Part shown: piece after piece, positions 43,826 through 48,369 of the stretch | How the letters are laid out: every line of letters starts with the position of its first letter | Position numbering within the stretch: position 1 is the first letter of the stretch | From: Pseudomonadota bacterium | GTDB taxonomy: Bacteria > Campylobacterota > Campylobacteria > Campylobacterales > Campylobacteraceae | DNA: 48,369 nt | Reading direction: 5' to 3' | NCBI GenBank assembly: GCA_002746565.1 | Contig: PDPI01000028.1 | Span: 1 to 48,369, forward strand | Program-made: the position numbers and the translations under genes | The notes under the pieces: model-generated | What the model saw: only the letters and a program-made list of their open reading frames with translations | What the model was told of the DNA's origin: nothing | Database searches by the model: none

Positions 43826-45384
43826 TTTTCTTCCTTGAGGGGGATTTTTATGGTAAATAATGAACAATGTTTATTGTTTTGTTCAGGTATGTCGCAGATA
43901 AATTTTTCGTACTCTATGGTTCCGCTCATATGCTTTTCTATGATCTGCTTTGTCATATAAAGTCCTATACCCGTTCCTGCACTTTTGTATTTTGTTGTAT
44001 AGTAAGGCTCAAAGATTTTTGGGATTATATCCTCTTTTATGCCACCGCCATTGTCAAGTACGCTGATTATAGCATTTTGTTCATCTTTGTTTACTGAAAT
44101 TTTTATGGTTTTATCGCTTTTATTTAGATCTTTTAGGGCATCTTTAGAATTTGAGATAAGGTTTAAAAATACATGTGAAAGTTCGTTGTAATAAGAGGTT
44201 AATTTTACATTTTCTTGTATTTTTAGGATGATTTTAATGTTTTCTTTCTCAAGGGAGTATTTTGAAAGCTCTATACTATGTTTTATACAATCTTTTATGT
44301 AAAAGGTGCTTTTTGCCTTATTTGGAGAGAAAAAGTTTTTAAAGTCTTCCAGGGTTTGGGACATATTATTTGCTAAAAGTAGAGCATCTTTTACCTTTTG
44401 ATTAACAAAGTCATTACTTAGTTTATTGTGTAGCATCTTAGTTTGAAAGCTTTGGATTATCATGGTGATGGAGCTAAGCGGTTGCCTCCATTGGTGGGCG
44501 ATATTGTTTAGCATTTCACCCAAGCTTGCTAGTCTTGCTTGTTGAAACATGATGATATCTTTCTTTCTATTTTGTGCTACTTCCTTTGATATTTTAATCC
44601 TCAAATAATCATTTAATTCAGTCAATTCTTTGGTTTTTTCTTCCACCTTTTGCTCTAGTGAATTGTGCAATTTTTTGAAATTGTTGATGATGTAAATGGA
44701 TAGGATTATCGAGAGTAAAAATACCAAAAAGATAAAAATAATAGAAAATACTATGGCGTAAGTGAAGATTATCCTGGTATTTTGCTTTTCATGCAAAAGC
44801 AAGGATAGGTCGTGTTGTACCAAAACTCTTATATCCTTTAAGATTATATTTATGAGCTCATTTGTGTGTTTAATCTCTTGTAAATTTTTAGTCTTTAAGA
44901 TATTGTCTAAGCTTTTTGTTATCAGGGTCGATTTATGTTCTATATCATTTATATTCTTTTTTGGGATATGCTCTTTATTGTAAAAATCATCATTATTGGT
45001 TAAAATTTTCGATATATAATAGCTTAAAAAAAAGTTTGAATAATCAAAGGAAATTCTATCTTTATATTCTAACCAATTTTTTTCGATATTTTTATTTGTG
45101 GTATTTATCTTATGTTTTGCCACCTCAAACAAAGTCTTGTTATGCTCTAGCTGATCTAAAATATCTTTCATACTTATCTCATAATCATATTTAACATTTT
45201 CAAGTTTTACAATCGCCTTAGTTCTTTTTTCAAAAAGTATATAAAAATTTTCCCTCATCACAAGGGTTGAGATCTGAGAAAGTATAATGATACTTATCAT
45301 GCCACCAGCTATTATAAATACCAAGATAATGGTTTTGTATTTGAAATCTAGATCGTCCAAACTTGCAAGCAATCTTTTTATCAT
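43822..45384 (-). CDS. Membrane sensor histidine kinase
   Basis: 520 aa. Two membrane helices (about 17-40 and 205-233) enclose a periplasmic, mainly helical region of about 165 residues rich in Asn/Lys/Ile, likely a four-helix-bundle sensor. A coiled linker follows, then the dimerisation helix with His297 in NNIAHQWRQPLSSITMIIQS. The HATPase domain has its N box in HVFLNLISNSKDAL, G1 in VLDNGGGIKED and G2 in GTGIGLYMTKQIIE. The HQWRQPL box is typical of a kinase type common in Campylobacterota. All catalytic blocks are intact. The ligand is unknown. It is first of a two-gene unit with the response regulator. Confidence 0.93.
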   Translation of the reverse strand: MIKRLLASLDDLDFKYKTIILVFIIAGGMISIIILSQISTLVMRENFYILFEKRTKAIVKLENVKYDYEISMKDILDQLEHNKTLFEVAKHKINTTNKNIEKNWLEYKDRISFDYSNFFLSYYISKILTNNDDFYNKEHIPKKNINDIEHKSTLITKSLDNILKTKNLQEIKHTNELINIILKDIRVLVQHDLSLLLHEKQNTRIIFTYAIVFSIIFIFLVFLLSIILSIYIINNFKKLHNSLEQKVEEKTKELTELNDYLRIKISKEVAQNRKKDIIMFQQARLASLGEMLNNIAHQWRQPLSSITMIIQSFQTKMLHNKLSNDFVNQKVKDALLLANNMSQTLEDFKNFFSPNKAKSTFYIKDCIKHSIELSKYSLEKENIKIILKIQENVKLTSYYNELSHVFLNLISNSKDALKDLNKSDKTIKISVNKDEQNAIISVLDNGGGIKEDIIPKIFEPYYTTKYKSAGTGIGLYMTKQIIEKHMSGTIEYEKFICDIPEQNNKHCSLFTIKIPLKEEK

Positions 45385-45768
45385 TTTTTATAATTTCCAT
45401 ATAAGTATTTTTACATGTAAAAGATTTTACACAAAATAAACTTTGTAAACAATTATTGGATGCGATACTGAAAACTAAGAGTGGATACTTGAAAACATAT
45501 GATTGGTGGAGTAAGCGTTTATTTATTATTTCTCTTTATTGGATATTTAGGTTTTTTACACTTACATAAAAAACACCCTTATTGTGAAAATCATAGGAAA
45601 ATCTTATAAACTGCTTTAAGATATTTCTTTGCTTAAATAAAATTTGAGATGCATCGTCGAAATATTCTTGTACATTTTGATACACAAGCATACATCACAA
45701 AATCCTTTCTCTAAAAAATCACTTTTTATGCCATATTTTCCCCATGTTGCAATCTTCCAATATATTAG
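45385..45768. other. Intergenic region with decayed coding scraps
   Basis: 384 bp with no intact gene of normal size. On the minus strand, directly after the sulfatase stop, a frame reads WKIATWGKYGIKSDFLEKGF and then CDV. It shifts into a second frame, YQNVQEYFDDASQILFKQRN and on to FHNKGVFYVSVKNL, ending TAA at 45536. The two halves look like one protein end broken by a frameshift, but I do not recognise it. A TTTACATGTAAA palindrome lies near 45410. Confidence 0.45.
45536..45691 (-). CDS. Possible small ORF (51 aa) or gene remnant
   Basis: ATG 45691 opens MLVYQNVQEYFDDASQILFK and continues 31 more residues to TAA at 45536-45538. Composition is protein-like and the helix pattern is plausible, but the AAAGGA upstream is about 12 bases away and an in-frame TGA lies just before the start. 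It may be a real small protein or the tail of a broken gene. Confidence 0.3.
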   Translation of the reverse strand: MLVYQNVQEYFDDASQILFKQRNILKQFIRFSYDFHNKGVFYVSVKNLNIQ

Positions 45769-47670
45769 CTAGGGAGCAATTTTATTATTTCTGATTCCAT
45801 TGGATAAAATCTGATAAAAGGATAGTATTTTTTTCATGCCTTCATTGCCTAGATTATTTTCTAAAGTGTTCTTTAGATTATGCTTAATAAACCCTTCATT
45901 GCTTACAAAGCCCAAAATATTACCATTAGTAAAAAGAACAAAAGGATTAGACGAGGTGGAAAATATAGAATTAGAAGCTGTGGCTATGGGCGTCTTCCAG
46001 CCAAGATAATCACTTAAAGTTGGCAAAATATCAGCTTGAGAGGAAAGTTTGCCAATGCTTTTAGCTTGTGTAAATATTTTAGGTGCATAAAAAACTAAAG
46101 GAATTCGCATATTTTCCAAAGCTCTATCATTCTTTATTTTAATATTTGTATTTTCTAAAAGTTCTTTATTTCTTCCAAAGCCTACGGTGTGATCAGCCAT
46201 AAAGATAAAAATAGTATTATCAAACCATTTTTGTCTCTTTGCTTTTTCCATAAAGTTTCCCAAGGCCTCATCTGCATAATTTAAAGTGTTTAAAAAACCT
46301 AAAATATTATTTTCATCATGTTTATATTTTTCCCATTTTTTACCAGGACTTACAAAAGGTATATGGGTTGTTGAAGTAAATGCAAAGGATAAAAATGGCT
46401 CTTCTAGAGTATTGATTTTTTTTAGATAAAAGGACAACATATTGTTATCCCATGTACCAAATCGAGGTTTAGCATCTTTTCTTTCTAGGCCTAGATCGGG
46501 AATATCTTCTTTGCCATAAAATTTATCAAACCCAGCAAGTTTTGCAATAGAATCTATACGAAAAGAATTTCTTTTTGAGCTTTGCATAGCCATAGTGCTA
46601 TAACCAGCATTTTTTGCACTATTGCCTAAATATGAAAAATTTGAAAGCTCCAAACCTTTGCCTAAATAATTAAATCCAGGCAAAATAGGAATACCTGTAA
46701 ATAAGGCCGTAATACCCTCTATACTCCTTTGTCCATTTGCGAAAAAGTTTGTAAATTTTAAACCATTATTGGCTATTTTATCGAAGTTTTTTGTGACACC
46801 AAGATTGTTATTTGAAAAACTATCAATATATTTCGAACTCCAGCTTTCTAGCAAAACAATAACTACATTGTGTTTTTTGGCTATTGTATTTTTTGCTTGT
46901 CTTAAAATGGGGTATTTTTCATCTATAAAATTAAAATCCTTGGACTTTAGGGTATTTTTGACATATTTTGTAGCTATTTTTTCATCAAAAAAATGGTAAA
47001 TTGTTTGCTTTTTAAAGCTCTTTGAAAGTGAAAAAAAGCCATTGATTGCCAAATTTCCACTAGAAGTTTTATTTGTGGTAAAAGCATCTGATAAGCCAAA
47101 GGGTTTACTTGCAATACTATTTCTTATGCCAAAAACAAAAAATATAACCACGCAAAGCAAAAGAGCTACATTTTTTAAATTAAATGATGATTTGATATTA
47201 AAATCAATTATTTTTTTAAAAAAATAAAATAATATTAATTCAAAAATTACAAAATATATTACCTTCACAAAATGCAAATTTATCATATCAAAAACAATAT
47301 GTATATCATTTTGCATAGCCGTAATCTCATTTGTAATATGCCTATGAACATGTTCAAAATACACCATATCAGCTACAATTACAAAAATGACAATACTAAT
47401 AAAAATGTACAATAAAAAATATATACCCACCTGCACTCTTTTATATTCTATAATTTTTAAAGGCAAAAAAAGTAAAAAAGTAGGTAATGCAAATATCATA
47501 CACAAAGATACAATATCAACTCTCACCCCCATCAAAAAGGATACTAAAATCTCAAGAAAACTCAAATCTGCAAAATCATCCAAATATAAAATAAAAAGAA
47601 AAAATCTCAATATGGATAAAGATAATAATGCAAACAAATAAATAAATATAACATTTTTTAATTTAACCAA
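45769..47670 (-). CDS. LtaS-type membrane phosphotransferase (sulfatase fold)
   Basis: 633 aa. Five or so membrane helices span about residues 8-195 (for example FLLFLPLKIIEY, GIYFLLYIFISIVIFVIVAD). A large extracytoplasmic sulfatase-fold domain (about 265-615) follows. Metal or active-site blocks are VVIVLLESWSSKY (metal Glu), FFANGQRSIEGITALFTGIP (Ser or nearby Thr as nucleophile), MADHTVGFG (Asp/His) and TSTTHIPFVSPG. In Gram-positives LtaS moves glycerol phosphate. In Gram-negatives relatives decorate glycans or lipids with phosphoglycerol or similar groups, so this may modify LPS/LOS, glucans or a glycoprotein. It differs from EptC-type phosphoethanolamine transferases in helix layout and motifs. 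The next gene upstream is the partial hypothetical at the window end. Confidence 0.9.
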   Translation of the reverse strand: MVKLKNVIFIYLFALLSLSILRFFLFILYLDDFADLSFLEILVSFLMGVRVDIVSLCMIFALPTFLLFLPLKIIEYKRVQVGIYFLLYIFISIVIFVIVADMVYFEHVHRHITNEITAMQNDIHIVFDMINLHFVKVIYFVIFELILFYFFKKIIDFNIKSSFNLKNVALLLCVVIFFVFGIRNSIASKPFGLSDAFTTNKTSSGNLAINGFFSLSKSFKKQTIYHFFDEKIATKYVKNTLKSKDFNFIDEKYPILRQAKNTIAKKHNVVIVLLESWSSKYIDSFSNNNLGVTKNFDKIANNGLKFTNFFANGQRSIEGITALFTGIPILPGFNYLGKGLELSNFSYLGNSAKNAGYSTMAMQSSKRNSFRIDSIAKLAGFDKFYGKEDIPDLGLERKDAKPRFGTWDNNMLSFYLKKINTLEEPFLSFAFTSTTHIPFVSPGKKWEKYKHDENNILGFLNTLNYADEALGNFMEKAKRQKWFDNTIFIFMADHTVGFGRNKELLENTNIKIKNDRALENMRIPLVFYAPKIFTQAKSIGKLSSQADILPTLSDYLGWKTPIATASNSIFSTSSNPFVLFTNGNILGFVSNEGFIKHNLKNTLENNLGNEGMKKILSFYQILSNGIRNNKIAP

Positions 47671-47729
47671 GAAAATCCTTCAAATTAAAAATAAGATTTA
47701 AATCTAGATCTATGCAAAAGTCCATATTG

Positions 47730-48369
47730 TTATTCCAATTCAATATAATCTTCTTTTCTATCAGCGTCAAAAGAATCAAAAGATTCTATGGTAAAAGAAC
47801 TAATACCTTTAAGGTTTTTATCTAAATCTATTTCTATAATGTACTTATTGCTATTTTTATTTGTGAGTTTCCAAACATAAGTTGTACTGCTATGTTTCCA
47901 TTTGTATTTTGCAGGTTTGCCAATTTTTTCAACTAATTGCTTATAGCTATCTTCTTTGCTTATACCAAGAGGATAAATACATTTACACACTTTCCAAGTT
48001 GCAATCATATTAAACAATAAATTTTCTTGATTTTCCTTTTGGTTTAATATGATTTTTAAATCTAACTCATCTTCATAATCCTCTATTACATATTCTCCCT
48101 TTGGAAGCTTTTCGGGGAGTTTTATGCCAATATTTTCTATTGCTTTAATAACTTTTGGGGCTGTGCTTGGTAAGTCTATGAGATCTATAAATTCCTGAAG
48201 GTAAATATTGGCTTTGCTTTTAGTAAGTGGAGTCTTTATTTTATAGTTATCTCCAATTTTCCCTTTTGTGTCTTTATTATTTTCTTCTACATACTCATAC
48301 CAATCTCTAAAATTTTTATGTTGGTTCATATCCAACATATAATCTTCAAAAGTTTTCAATTCAAAATGA
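47730..48369 (-). CDS. Hypothetical protein, 5' end probably beyond the window
   Basis: At least 209 aa from a TTG at 48359, but the frame stays open to the window edge (His-Phe-Glu precede the TTG) and no ribosome site is visible, so the true start may lie outside. No family recognised. It is highly charged and soluble: TFEDYMLDMNQHKNFRDWYE, LTKSKANIYLQEFIDLIDLP, a CKCIYPLG segment with two cysteines, and a beta-rich C-terminus (YVWKLTNKNSNKYIIEIDLD). It lies 59 bases upstream of the sulfatase-fold gene on the same strand and may be co-transcribed with it. Confidence 0.65.
   Translation of the reverse strand, partial: HFELKTFEDYMLDMNQHKNFRDWYEYVEENNKDTKGKIGDNYKIKTPLTKSKANIYLQEFIDLIDLPSTAPKVIKAIENIGIKLPEKLPKGEYVIEDYEDELDLKIILNQKENQENLLFNMIATWKVCKCIYPLGISKEDSYKQLVEKIGKPAKYKWKHSSTTYVWKLTNKNSNKYIIEIDLDKNLKGISSFTIESFDSFDADRKEDYIELE

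Noticed and set aside
20761..45424. Many ACATGT / TTTACATGTAAA palindromes as a possible regulon site
   Set aside because: My count of about 17 ACATGT in 48 kb is near the number expected from base composition, and most lie inside genes or in one terminator.

Overview
The window is AT-rich, tightly packed DNA from a member of the Campylobacterota, most likely Campylobacter or a close relative. Three things suggest this. Housekeeping genes overlap by a few bases, often with TTG or GTG starts. Promoters are mostly TATAAT-type -10 boxes without a clear -35. Gene order matches what I remember of C. jejuni: methyltransferase - YkgJ-type protein - TPR lipoprotein - trpC - HIT - mnmH corresponds to Cj0495-Cj0500, and proA next to a YpdA/TrxB-like flavoprotein corresponds to Cj0558c/Cj0559. 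The genus call is an inference from memory; no database search was run.

Layout. 1-1399: the trailer end of a CRISPR array (22 repeats, the first cut by the window edge) with Cas6-type repeats ending ATTGAAAT. It abuts an eroded cas4 fragment (1408-1680) and about 740 bp with no convincing gene. 2426-6657: a TonB-dependent receptor, an S24 (LexA/CI-like) repressor, ppiB and yebC. 6658-10310: an accessory patch with an orphan membrane protein, a decayed IS1595-type transposase and a Fic enzyme carrying its own DNA-binding domain and upstream repeats. 10407-28532: tRNA-Leu(CAA), hup, ftsK, then the coupled pair pbpC / alpha-2-macroglobulin, acnB, a TfoX-N protein, an SDR, trmA, a secreted CX12C protein with a lipoprotein serpin, vapBC and an ArsC/Spx-like protein. 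28591-33689: a CoA-binding protein overlapping ilvA, a RelBE/ParE-type toxin-antitoxin pair, rnpB, an anchored hypothetical protein, class II DAHP synthase, and a META-domain lipoprotein broken by a one-base slip in an A run. 33727-42111: proA (minus strand), then a flavoprotein, a coiled-coil protein, a methyltransferase, a YkgJ-type protein, a TPR lipoprotein, a trpC-like gene without key catalytic residues, a HIT protein and mnmH. 42211-48369: all minus strand, with a Sel1-repeat lipoprotein, a histidine kinase/response regulator pair, a decayed stretch, an LtaS-type sulfatase-fold enzyme and a hypothetical gene that probably runs off the window.

How the genes work together. The most coherent theme is envelope defence against proteases. 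PbpC and a thioester-type alpha-2-macroglobulin are translationally coupled. About 5.5 kb on sits a surface or periplasmic serpin with an inhibitory-type hinge, downstream of a small disulfide-rich secreted protein. A second theme is gene decay: the cas4 stump, the IS1595 remnant, the frameshifted META lipoprotein, the TrpC pseudoenzyme and coding scraps at 7109-7249 and 45536-45768. A third is local autoregulation: a palindrome over the vapBC -10, repeats upstream of fic, and a hairpin element present both upstream of the S24 repressor and at the 3' end of the second toxin gene.
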